A program made the translations under genes and the position numbers. Positions 22,185-32,407 of a stretch of DNA of 64,000 nt are shown here, piece by piece. A model generated the notes under the pieces. The model saw only the letters and a list, made by a program, of their open reading frames with translations. It was not told the DNA's origin and ran no database searches. Position 1 is the stretch's first letter. Each line of letters starts with the position of its first letter. This DNA is from Alectoria sarmentosa (Eukaryota; Ascomycota; Lecanoromycetes; Lecanorales; Parmeliaceae), in NCBI GenBank assembly GCA_009733775.1, contig WOGZ01000149.1:16764-80763 (forward strand), given 5' to 3'.

Positions 22185-22315
22185 TGTCAAAATTTGACCC
22201 CCAAGACATCCCAGTCACCTCGTATTCCGAAACACCTAATTTCGATACTATATATACTATTTGTCCCAAAAACATCTTGAATAATTAATTCATCCATTTT
22301 GAATATATTTCAATA
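22185..22315. repeat. Left long terminal repeat
   Basis: This 131-bp copy is about 92 percent identical to the right repeat by eye. Its terminal CA has become TA, a C-to-T change. Confidence 0.8.
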
Positions 22316-23299
22316 AGTTATGCGATCGATATTGACGCTATCTGACATTATTATCTTACGTTATTACGATATCATATACATATATGCATTATTAGCAATT
22401 TCGAATATTATCGAATCAAAATCTTTATTTTTATATCACGCAAAATGTCAATTTAACGCATTTTATTGAATTTATCATTTAAATCATTTATACGTTAATT
22501 CAATAAATATAGTTACGTCGAATAATTTATCAATATACGTGCTTTATTACGTAAACAAAAATTGTAAAAATATATTTAAAAGACATCTTTTAAGTTATTA
22601 ATCTCAACAATTTTGATCAAATGAAACGAAATTTTTATAAATACGATCGACGTTATAACATTCATTATTAATAATTTTATTAAATAAAAGCTTACGTCTG
22701 ATGAATTCAATTATATCTTCAAAATAATATCTCATTTTAAAATCATTTTTCGATTTATCGACGACGGCGAGTTTATGCGCCTTACAAATTTTTTTTACAT
22801 TTTCAAATATATAAACTTTAAAATTATGTTCGATTATTTTACGCATATTAAAACACTCGAAAAACGAATTATCACGACGAATATTATTTTTATATCTAAT
22901 AAATAAACAATTCTCAATTTATTTATAACTCTTTTCGAACATTTTCAATTTTTGATTAAGATTTAAATTATCACGTTTGATATAACGATTATAAAAGCGA
23001 TAAATATATTTTTGAAAGAGAAAAAAAAGAAAGAAAAACTTAAAGATTCGAAAAAAAAAAGTGCAATTATCAATGCTGCATTAAATAAAAATAAAAATGA
23101 AAATGAAAATGAGAATAAGGCGGCTAAAAGATTTATTTATAAAATATATAATTAATTATATAATGATATATGCTACATCGAGCGTTCGAATTTGACTTTA
23201 AATTAATATTATGAAATAAAAGGTACGAAACGAAAGCGCGATCAAAATGATTAATCGAAAACAATAATGTCGATTGCACGATGTTTTTAGGTCAAAAGA

Positions 23300-23452
23300 T
23301 TTGTGATTGAAACATCAGACGGTGTGGGGCCAGACGGCCTGTGAACGAACATCAAACGATGTGGGGTTAAACGGTCTGTGAACGAAATATCAGACGGTGT
23401 GGGGTCAGACGACTTGTAAACGAAACATCAGACGGTGTGAGGCCAGAAGGCC
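23300..23452. repeat. 38-bp tandem repeat, about four copies, inside the LTR element
   Basis: The unit is about 38 bp and contains AACATCAGACGGTGTGGGG followed by CCAGACGGCC and TGTGAACGA. Four copies lie in a row, differing mainly by transitions (for example CAGACGG to CAAACGA, and GGGGCC to GGGGTT). It is GC-richer than the surrounding RIP-like interior. Confidence 0.75.
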
Positions 23453-23508
23453 TTTTGTGTATAATTACATGTTTTTTTGATGGATTGATATGTTTGGCTG
23501 TAAGGACG

Positions 23509-23639
23509 TGTCAAAATTTGACCCTCAAGACATCTCAATCATCTCGTATTCCGAAACACCTAATTTCGATACTGTATATACTACTTGTCCCAGAGACATC
23601 TTGAATAATTAATTCATCCATTCTGAATATATTTCAACA
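23509..23639. repeat. Right long terminal repeat
   Basis: The 131-bp partner of the left repeat. It keeps the TG start and CA end and is followed by the duplicated word CAATC. Confidence 0.8.
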
Positions 23640-23734
23640 CAATCTGTAAAGATCGTGTTTCGGTATCGTCTAAAGGGGGACCGGCTTGAAACGACCTTTT
23701 TCAATTCGTTGGCATCTAATACGCATCGAAAGTG

Positions 23735-25510
23735 TCAGGTAAGATATAAGTCGGGCCTTGAAAAGGATGAAAATGCTGCAAAGAGGCGGAAGAAACTCAC
23801 CTTGACAGATTTCGAAGCTCCGTATTTAAGTAAATCGTAGGCATTCGGGTCTGTGTACCGCTGAATCTGAACTTCGACGGACACTAGGCGCTCGCCATTC
23901 AACCCTTCAATAAGAAAAGATGGCCCTTTAGGTAATTCGACATTGTTGCAGTGGCCAAGCTTACTCAATCGACCAATGCTTGGGATTCCGTCGTAATGAA
24001 AATCCAAACTAAGTATTTTCTCAAAGCATTGGACGGAGAGTCCTGTGATGTGCTCTAGATATATTCCACCCGGGCCGCCAAAGTGAATCCAGAATAAAGG
24101 TCGATAGCCTGTATGTAATGGATTCTGGCCGGTGAATGAGGTTTCATTCAAGTAAAGCTCGGGAGGGGGTACTCTAGGGGACCACAGTGCTGCTTTTCGC
24201 AATGACAAGCCCAGAACTTTGGCAAGTTCAATTAAGGATGAGTCTCTCCTGGAAACTCCGAGACTGACAATCTTGGATCCCTGAAGAGATGCCGATTATT
24301 GCTAGGTCTAGGAAGAAGGAAAGGATCGTATTTACATCAAAACTTACGGCGAAGCCATCGATGGACGTACAATATGCAACACGCTCCGAGACTGGACAAT
24401 CGTCTGGACTTCCAATCCGCTCCGATGAAGCACCGTCTGTTCCAACGACTTGCAGTGCGCGAAGTTCTCTCGCACTCATAGCGACTCTGAACCCCGCGGC
24501 TCCGTGACTTCGCATATGACTTCATTGGCTTCGCAAATATACCCAATACAGATTTCGGGCTCATTGACGATTATAAAACGTATTCCTGAAATGTGGCTAA
24601 GATTACCAATGCCACTAATAAAGAATGCAATCGTTGAGAGGTGTTCGGGCATGCGGGCAATGTGCGAGCCCATTACGCGGCAACCTTCTCCGAACGGCCT
24701 CCAATTCCTATCCAAATCACCGGAGATTGTTTTACCCGCTGCCCTCGTGCACTCTCGTAACGGGAGCTTTTCGAGACTGTGACATACTTCTGTGTGTACT
24801 GCAAGATTTAACTTGGTCAGATAACGGGTGGCCGAATCGAGCTCCAGATGCGCCGTCTGTTACGTTGGCCGTTCGAGCAGAATGCATCGCTAGTGAGTCG
24901 ATCCAAGCTAAGCCAGTCCGTGGTATCTCGATTGTTCCATTTCTCAAATAGAAAGCCCCTCTCGCGTCTGGCTTCAAACCTGGACGCCCAGAGCATACCA
25001 CTGGATAGGAGAAGCAGGATTGTCCTCAATCCTGGATTGAGACAGACACGAGACGCAAGTTAAGCGCAGTAGAAGTGGGCAAATCAACGGCGATAGCCTC
25101 GAGGATCTCCCACGGAAGCCAGGAGAAACAATCCAGTGCTTATTTCCCTGGAACCCATACAGGTGGACACTCCAGACATAGCTTTAATATCACAGGGATA
25201 TCCAGCACCTCGCACGGGTTTTCTTTGGCATATTCACGCCATTCCGTACCATGGGAAAGTTCTGTATAAGCCTATTCCCACGGGAAACGAGTTTGAAGTT
25301 CAAGCTTCGAGACGCCCCCATAGCCATGACCCCAATTCAAGGCAATCTCTCCAAGAGGAAACGGCAAAGATCTGCACACCTCAACCAATTGTGAGACCGG
25401 GATCTCGCAAGGCTCGAAGGCCTTTTCGAGAAGATTCCAACATGCATCGTAAAGCACAAAGCCGTAAAGACGAATCGTGGTGTCAAGAATTTAAACATTC
25501 CGCTCGGACC
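23735..25510 (-). pseudogene. Decayed F-box family gene
   Basis: Pieces of one family are spread over the minus strand in the right order but in different frames. First comes VLYDACWNLLEKAFEPCEIP...NWGHGYGG (25457-25272, ending in a TAG stop). An F-box follows, FSWLPWEILEAIAVDLPTST..LNLRLVS (about 25140-25060, with stops on both sides). A frameshifted MLWASRFEARRERGFLFE segment ends at 24817. The C-terminal domain appears as HISGIRFIIVNEPEICIGYI, then after a one-base frame change as FRVAMSARELRALQVV. An intron (GTAAG..TTCAG) leads into SPRVPPPELYLNETSFTGQN, FHYDGIPSIGRL and onward. Intact fungal relatives carry these blocks in one chain. The stops and frameshifts mean this copy is dead. It sits immediately beside the LTR insertion. 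I infer the family from remembered motif order, not from an alignment. Confidence 0.65.
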
Positions 25511-26580
25511 TAGTACTAGTACGCTACACTTCTTTGCCATGACTTCGGAACCGCCGCCTCTTTCGCCGAACATAGCGATTAATGACAAACATTGTTAAGA
25601 CTTACTCAAGACCTCGCCTGGGCATCAAGCATGATGAAGAACATAAGAAACCATGCATGCGGGCTGGACCGGTCTACATATTCTATGAATCTCACCCCTG
25701 AGTCCACCCGAGTCCCACTGCATACAACCGACGATGAGACCAGGGGTCAGATTGTGGCGGCTGGATTAAAATCACCACAGCACAATGATTTCAACGCTTT
25801 TCCTCAGCGCTTTGATTACAGGACTATAACAAGTAGAGGGTCCTCGTCTTTTGGCTCCTATGGAACCTAAAACAGCCATTCCCAACCGCCTCGTCAAGTT
25901 ACGGGCCAGTCACTTGACCTTAACTTCATTGGCAAGCCTGTCTACCAGTGCCAGAAAGCTGTTGCAGAAGCGGCAACTTTGTATGTCCTTTGTTGAAAAG
26001 AGCCGCGGGAGAAAGAGGCATCCTTGTGTAGCTTTCACTTGAGGTCGTACTTAGCACTCACTTGCTCCGTGTCTACTACATCTCTACGGGAAGGGTCTGC
26101 TTCGAGGCTTCCTCAGAAGAAAATTGGGCTTATGAGCATCCGATATGCTCCAAGGGGGTGCGGCGTCCAAGCTTGTGATTGTGACTCATTCTCAATCGGT
26201 GGAGAGGTTTGAACACGATTTGGCTGAGGGTTTCGGGTTACGACCCGGGCGCGAGCATCTTTTGCTCCATCACCACTCTCGTTGCCTGGGCAATGGGATA
26301 TCGAATACAGGTGCTTCTTTCAATACTAACACACGCCCTCGCAATTATCTACAGCGTAGTTAGAATATCACGTCCTTGCTCCAAGCCAACACTTCGAGAT
26401 TTGTAAAGCGAAAAAGATTTTACTTGATTGCACTTTCTCGGAATGATTGATTTCCTCATTGAACTTTGACAAAGGATTAATCCCTGTCCCGCTCTGGCGA
26501 ATACAAAAATGATGAGTCTACGGATGCCATCTTATCTTTCCTGCCCCAACTCCTCCTTTTTTCCCTTGCCGGAAGGGAGC
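25511..26580. other. Gene-free, probably decayed sequence
   Basis: Short plus-strand ORFs (25592-25870, 25851-26406) have no motif. The stretch lies between a pseudogene and a partial ORF and is most likely degraded coding or intergenic DNA. Confidence 0.4.
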
Positions 26581-27072
26581 CTAGTGAGATGTGAGGCTAA
26601 CCCATCCTTCAAGGTAATTGTGGACCGATTCTTCATCTGCGGCGCGCTCGAAGGCTTTGCCGTTTGTCCCGGGAAAGTCGATGCATTCAACCTTGGAGGC
26701 ATCGAGCTGATAGAAACGGATGTAGGTTCCGATGTTGATAGAGGCGTAGAGAGTCTGAGTGCTATCCTGCTGAGTTTCGGCTCGGACCAGCTCCAAATAC
26801 GTGGTCAGCTGTCCGAGAGCTTTTTCCCATTCTACAATGGATGACTCCGTGTCCTTGCGCCTGTCTTCCATGAGAACGACCTTCTTGAGACCACGGTTCC
26901 TGATGAAGCGAATGGTGAAGTCGGAGCGCTGCTTGGTGATCTCCGGAAGTGGGCGCGACTCTTGCTCGATACCATACCCAAGCCGCTTCTTAAAGTAGTC
27001 AGGCAACAGATTCGGGTAGAAGTTGTCGAGAGCATTTTCGGTGGAGTCGGGTCCCTTGATCTGGTCATAGTA
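26581..27072 (-). CDS. Partial ORF of a fungal hypothetical protein
   Basis: The minus frame is open from about 27072 (after an in-frame TGA at 27080) to the stop at 26581, about 163 codons. It has well-organised content such as LPEITKQRSDFTIRFIRN, LKKVVLMEDRRKDTESSIVE and YASINIGTYIRFYQLD. These charged and hydrophobic strands resemble fungal conserved hypothetical proteins that I cannot name. There is no ATG at a sensible place, so this is either a last exon with an unseen upstream part or a truncated remnant. Its neighbours are decayed, which favours a remnant. No function is assigned. Confidence 0.4.
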   Translation of the reverse strand, partial: YYDQIKGPDSTENALDNFYPNLLPDYFKKRLGYGIEQESRPLPEITKQRSDFTIRFIRNRGLKKVVLMEDRRKDTESSIVEWEKALGQLTTYLELVRAETQQDSTQTLYASINIGTYIRFYQLDASKVECIDFPGTNGKAFERAADEESVHNYLEGWVSLTSH

Positions 27073-27510
27073 TCACTTCTGGGTGGGATCGGCCAAGTAA
27101 CATAATGAATCAGCATTGTTGGAATTGTAAGTATCAATACATGAAGAATCTTACATATTGGAAAGACATTTTGACGTTCGTGATGGATTCTTGGTGAGTC
27201 TACGGGAAAGTCAAATCAATTATGGATCTAGGATAGTGACACTACTTTTAACAGGGGCGAGCTCCTGCAAATTCGCGTCGAGCTCTGACAATCTTAGCGG
27301 AGAATCTACGCCTTCAGACAGTCCCTAAACCATCCCCACCGCTACGACTACCTCTCTAGATAAGTCAGCAAAGCTATGACGAAGATTAAAAGGCTCGATC
27401 CGCCATGTCGTCGTCAAGTCTTTTGACATCTCGGCATTTAAGGATGCTCTTCTTAATCGTAGAATTGAAACCTTCTAGGAAATCGAGCCTCACCACACTG
27501 GAAAAATCCG

Positions 27511-28077
27511 GTGTCAACATTCGAAATCGCAATCCCTAGTATCTACGGCAAAGACATCACCACGGGCTTGCTGCTAGTGAGTAAAGATGTGTATGCGGAA
27601 ACGGTTCCAAGACTCTACCAGGGTCGTACTTTTGACTTTGGCATCGACGTCTTCGGCATTGTTCCCTTCTTACGTCAGATGACACCGCTAGCTCGACAAA
27701 TTGTCCGAGACATCCACATGGAGTTCTATACCCTTCCAACACGCCTACCCCCGGGGACTAATTATCAACGTCACTGGCACGTAAGGGAGAATGCGGAGCA
27801 TTGGACCGAAGCTTGCGCATACATTGCGGGCCATCTCCAGCTCAAAAAGCTCAGCATCAACGTCGATATAAGACTTAGCAAGGTCACTGATCCTCCTGTC
27901 AGGTATCTGAGAGGAGAGATGCTCGAGAAGTCTACAAGAGTAGTTTCAAGCAGGGGAGAGCATGGTAGGTTCTCGTCTCGCGTTGTGGTCTCGACGTGTT
28001 GGAAGCTCCAAGGGTTTTCGTTATCAGCTACTTCAGCTGTCTGCTCCGACCAGACGGAGTTAATAGTATTCGAATAG
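27511..28077 (+). pseudogene. Partial 2EXR/DUF7730-like gene
   Basis: The plus frame contains PSIYGKDITTGLLLVSKDVY, then AETVPRLYQGRTFDFGID and PLARQIVRDIHMEFYTLPTR. This resembles the middle of fungal proteins with LLxxNRxIYxEAxxxLYxxxxFxF blocks. The upstream LPxEIRxxIY segment is missing: an in-frame stop lies at 27466-27468 and no ATG is present. Near the end, the frame that reads DVLEAPRVFVISYFS is shifted relative to the main frame, indicating a frameshift around 27960-28000. I therefore call it a fragment or pseudogene. The family match rests on the LLLVSKDVYAETVPRLYQ pattern only. Confidence 0.45.
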
Positions 28078-28600
28078 ATTCACAGTATGATCGAGCCATT
28101 CCTGTGGATCGAAGCACAAGCGGACGCAAACCACATCACAATCTTTTGTGGTGTGCTCCGATACAAATCCGCGCCATCAGTGATCTTAATGTCCGGTCTT
28201 TGACTGCCAGGAGATACATCTAACTACACGATCGACCCTCATCAGTCGCTGTGAAAACCCCACTGTAAAGATTCTTTGAAGGCCAGAAATATCTTCTTCT
28301 AGCTCATAGCTCGATTCATAGAAAAGTTCTGTCTGATGTTTCTGTTGTTGGTTGACATTCGAAACAAGCGAGCGCCAAGTCTAAACTACGGGTAAACGGC
28401 AGATCTCCGCAATACACCATTTCACGCCGCTAGAGACGCGAGGAGACCCGACTCACGTCATGCCAAGACCGAGATCTAAGATCAACCGTTCGCATTGATG
28501 GATGCCATAGTCGTATGTTTTCAATTCTTTCTATTTTATAGATGGTCAAATGTCTTGCAAAGTCTAACAGACCGACTTTCACAACTGTGATGTCGCCGCG
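28078..28600. promoter_or_regulatory. Upstream region of the Bor1-type transporter gene
   Basis: No gene is seen; it separates the decayed island from the transporter start at 28601. No specific regulatory motif was identified. Confidence 0.35.
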
Positions 28601-30682
28601 ATGGTCACCACAAAGCCGGACCCCTACTCTTTCGACAAATCGCAAGGTTGGCGGCGATACAGAATGCTGCGGCCAGGTTGGGGCATGTATCACGATATCA
28701 AGAGGCGGCTTCCCTACTACCGGAGTGACATTACGGATGCGATGAACTATAGGACCTTTGCCGGCACGGTTCGGATATATTTTGTAAAGTGCGTGCAATA
28801 CATTGCATGTCGTGCTGAACACATCCATCGCCTTTGGAGCGGAAACTAAGACTTTGCCCTTAGTGTTTTGCCAGCCTTAGCATTCGTCCTGGACATGAAC
28901 CGCCACACTGGCGGCTTCTACGGCGTCAATGAAGCACTCTTCTCTTCCGCCTTGGCGTGCATCGTTTTCAGCACCTTGGGCGCACAACCTCTGACCATTG
29001 TCGGCGTCACAGGGTTGATATCCTTGTTCAATTACACCATCTTCGACATCATACAGCGACACGATGTGGTTCTATACCCACAATTCATGAGCTGGGTTGC
29101 CATCTGGGCGGCGATCTTTCACTGGCTGTTTGCGATCTGTAATCTCTGCGATTACATGCGCTATGTAACGGACTTTTCTAGTCAGTCCTTTGGCGCGTAT
29201 GTTGGCATTATATACTGCAGTGAGTTGTTTTCTTGCCTTGATCCTCGCGCGCCTTGTTCATCAATTTTATAGTCAAGGGCGTGGAGCTCTTAATCGCCGA
29301 ATTCGAAAGCGACGGCCCAACCGATGGTTTTATGAGCATAGTCATCGCCATAATGTTCTTCTCAACAGTCTACGCCCTCGAAATGGTCGGCAGAGGCCTA
29401 TGGTTCCGACCCTGGATGCGTGGCTTTCTAGGCGACTACGCCTATCCCGTGAGTCCTGCAAACCTCACACTATATCGGAGACCTCATCCACATAACAACA
29501 GATTGCCACAATTTTCTGGACAGGATTTTCCCATTTTCCCGGTCAGCTTCGAGCAACAAATGTTAGCAAATTGCCCCATACTCGAGCTTTTTATCCGACT
29601 GTGGATCGAGGCTGGCTAATCGACTTCTGGAACTTGGAGGTCAAGTGGATCTTTGTTGCTTTGCCAATTGGCTTCTTATTGACCCTTCTTTTCTACTATG
29701 ATCATGTATACGCCACCTCGATCCTCTTGGGCACGAAAGTGGTCGCTGACAACTGGCATCAACAGAATCAAAGCAGCGTGGCAGCGCAAGCGAGACAATT
29801 TCCACTGAAGAAACCAGGCGGCTTCCATTGGGACTTCTTCCTACTCGGATGCACAAGCTGCATAGCTGGGATAATCGACATTCCCTTGCCAAATGGACTC
29901 GTGCCGCAGGCTCCTGTGCACACCGACTCCTTGACTAATTACAAAAGCGTACTCAAAATCATCAAGACAGAAAATGGTAGTGAAATCCACCATCAAGAGA
30001 TCGTCGCCGAGAGTGTGGCTGAACAGCGCGTATCGCATTTCCTCATGGGCCTCGCCATCATCGCAACCATGACAGGACCGATCTTGATCGTCTTGAATCT
30101 GATACCGCGAGCACTGTTTGGAGGAGTCTTTTTCGTCGTCGGCTGGGGCGGACTCGAAGGAAACGGTATTATGGCCAAAATAATCTACCTTATCCGCGAG
30201 CCCCGTTTCATCCAGCCCGACGAGCCACTACTACAGATACCGAAGCAGAGGATCGCATTCTATTTGTTCTGGCAAATCTTTGGTATCACAGCAACGGTAG
30301 GCGTATCGCAGACAATCGCTGCAATAGGTATGGCCTCAAAAGCCCAAACTCAGTCTAATCTTGAACATTGACTCGTTGATCAGGCTTCCCGGTCCTCATC
30401 ATTGCCCTCATCCCCCTCCGCTGGAAGGTCCTCCCAATGATGTTCACCGCCAAAGAACTCCGCATCATGGACGCACCAACCGCCGACAACGAAGTTGTGC
30501 TAGCCAGTATGGGCGGGAAACCGCGGATGCCAAAAGGCAAGGAAGACGAAGATGGCGAAACAGAAGAAAGCCCGGGTACGCGTCACAGTGTTGACGCCCA
30601 GGAAGACAAGTGGTCCGTAGTGGAAAGGGGCGTCCCTCGCGAAGCTCTAAGAGAGCGTGCCGGAGGCTGGAGCGAGGCCTGA
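28601..30682 (+). CDS. Borate/bicarbonate transporter, SLC4/Bor1 type, five exons
   Basis: Exons are 28601-28788, 28864-29219, 29273-29448, 29502-30327 and 30384-30682. The four introns are 53 to 75 bp and all GT..AG, and the phases join without a stop, giving 614 aa. The chain begins MVTTKPDPYSFDKSQGWRRY, then MYHDIKRRLPYYRSDI and the first membrane block with GGFYGVNEALFSSALACIVF and QPLTIVGVTGLISLFNYTIF, the signature region of SLC4 anion exchangers and fungal Bor1. Later blocks include SIVIAIMFFSTVYALEM, EVKWIFVALPIGFLLTLLFY with YDHVYATSILLGTK, and FLLGCTSCIAGIIDIPLPNG followed by LVPQAPVHTDSL. The C-terminal ~90 residues are polar. It should sit in the plasma membrane and export borate or exchange bicarbonate. 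It converges with the phosphate transporter gene. Confidence 0.9.
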
Positions 30683-32407
30683 GCTTGACCCATCATCTAG
30701 CGCCAAAAGTTGATCCCGTGTCTTATTCAATCTGCGCGTCTAATAATCGTTATATTTGTTGTCTGTCACATTGTTTCCAAGTTAATTGCCCAATTCTACT
30801 CCAAAGGTCTTTTGAGGCAAGGAATTGACTCTCAACGCATCCTGCCCGCGGAAATGAGGCCTGAAAGGGCGAATGTCGAAACATCCCGCAAGATGGAGGA
30901 AATAATAACTCCAATTCTCTCTCTCTGGGACCAAATAGTATACAAAGTCCCACACCCCACCGCACCAATCCAGCCAACCCAATCGCACCGCTCCCGACCA
31001 CGCACTCATCAGCACAAGCCTGCTCCCATTCTCCGTTTTCGAATAAAACATCAACAAAACAGAGCGACAATCCCAACGCCATCCCAACACAACCACCACC
31101 AATGGAAACCAATAAACCACCTCATTTCGATCCGCCAAAACCGTACCAAAAACATCGAGACCCCAAAAAAAAAAGCGCCCGTACAAACTCCTCGCGATCC
31201 GCTTCTCGCGCCCGAGCCCTGATCGATCAAAAGACACCCTCCCTGCCGAGTAGTAAGTAACAAACTCATCGAAAACCGAGATAGCTAGCCAAGAACAGGC
31301 TCGCCGAAAAGGCAGGCAGGCAGGCAGGCAGGCAGCGACACAAACTGCCCATAAGATATCTCATCTCATTCCCGCGAGGGCATCGCCGGGGGGGGGGGGG
31401 GGCGGAGCAGCTCAATTCGCTGCTGCAATGGGACTACGATATACATACACAAGCGGCTTGTCTGATAACAGTATCCCCCCCCCATACACACACACGCACA
31501 CGGATCCGCAAAAAGCGAACACCTATCATGCACAAATTTTCATAAAAAAAACCCCCCCCAATCCCATCTCACACCACACCACACCCCACCACACCAAATC
31601 ATTCCTCTCTCTCCCTCAACACCATCTCTGTTCAAAAAAAAAAAAACCTCCAGCACTGATCCTAACCCGCCCACCGCACACCTGGATACCGCTAGCTGGC
31701 TAGCTCTACAACAATCTCCACTGCGGATCTACTCTCTGCTAACAAGCAAGCATGAGGGATTTCTTTTTCAATGCGAGAGGACGAACGAGAAGAAAGAGAG
31801 GCGCCTGTGCAGGCCTCTGTTCCGCTTGTCAGGCCTGGCGTTGAGGGCGACCCGATCGGGATTCAGGTTATTGGGACGTATAGCCTTATTTGTGTGTGTG
31901 TGTGTGTGGTGTGTGTATTTGGATATGCGAGCAGTGATCATGCTGACCGGACGTGAGGGCGAAAATACTGTCTACTCTTTACGAAAGTCCATGTATGAAC
32001 AAGAGTCTTTGCTGTTGCTCTGAAGGAGTGCTTTCCGATACACAAACGCTCTCGCCACATCTCTCGCTTCTTCTAACTACATCTAGGCTGATAGTCAATG
32101 CCCCAAAACCACCACAGCTGCAAGCTCCGGTCCCCCCCCGCGCTATGCCTTGTGGAACTATAACCACAGCTCCCAGCACAAGCGTTGCGCTAGAATGGTC
32201 CATGCATAGAATGGGCTCCATTTCCTGTTGTGACCAGTAGTTGATATTCTTCCCGGTTTTAGCAGACTTGATTGTTCTGGAAATAATGTCAATGAGACTC
32301 GCAGAATGTTTTCGTTTAATTGAAGATGGAAGTCTGGACTTACACTTTATGGTTGGTGTCAAGAGCTGATCAACTGTTTGAGCGAAACTGGAATTTGTAT
32401 TGGCTCG
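30683..32407. other. Intergenic between converging transporters, simple repeats
   Basis: No gene is supported in 1.7 kb. The sequence is rich in simple repeats: GGCA units at 31311-31335, a run of about 15 G at 31388-31402, A/C-rich stretches at 31470-31650, and a TG run at 31890-31916. ORFs on either strand here are low-complexity shadows. Confidence 0.6.

Larger units (their letters stand above)
22185..23639. mobile_element. Non-autonomous LTR element with RIP-like decay
   Basis: Two direct repeats of 131 bp, 22185-22315 and 23509-23639, bound a 1455-bp element. Both copies start TGTCAAAATTTGACC. The right one ends AACA and the left AATA, so the canonical TG..CA ends are visible in the right copy. 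The same 5-bp word, CAATC, flanks the element at 22180-22184 and 23640-23644, as a target-site duplication should. I count ten differences between the two repeats and all are transitions, which fits RIP. The interior is extremely AT-rich with stops in all frames, has no gag or pol remnant that I can read, and carries a 38-bp tandem block near its right end. Orientation cannot be fixed: a purine-rich run at about 23012-23060 is too far from the right LTR to be a clear polypurine tract. It is probably a TRIM-like or internally deleted LTR retrotransposon. Confidence 0.8.

Noticed and set aside
23300..23452. CRISPR-like array
   Set aside because: Units are directly abutting tandem repeats without spacers in a eukaryotic transposable element.
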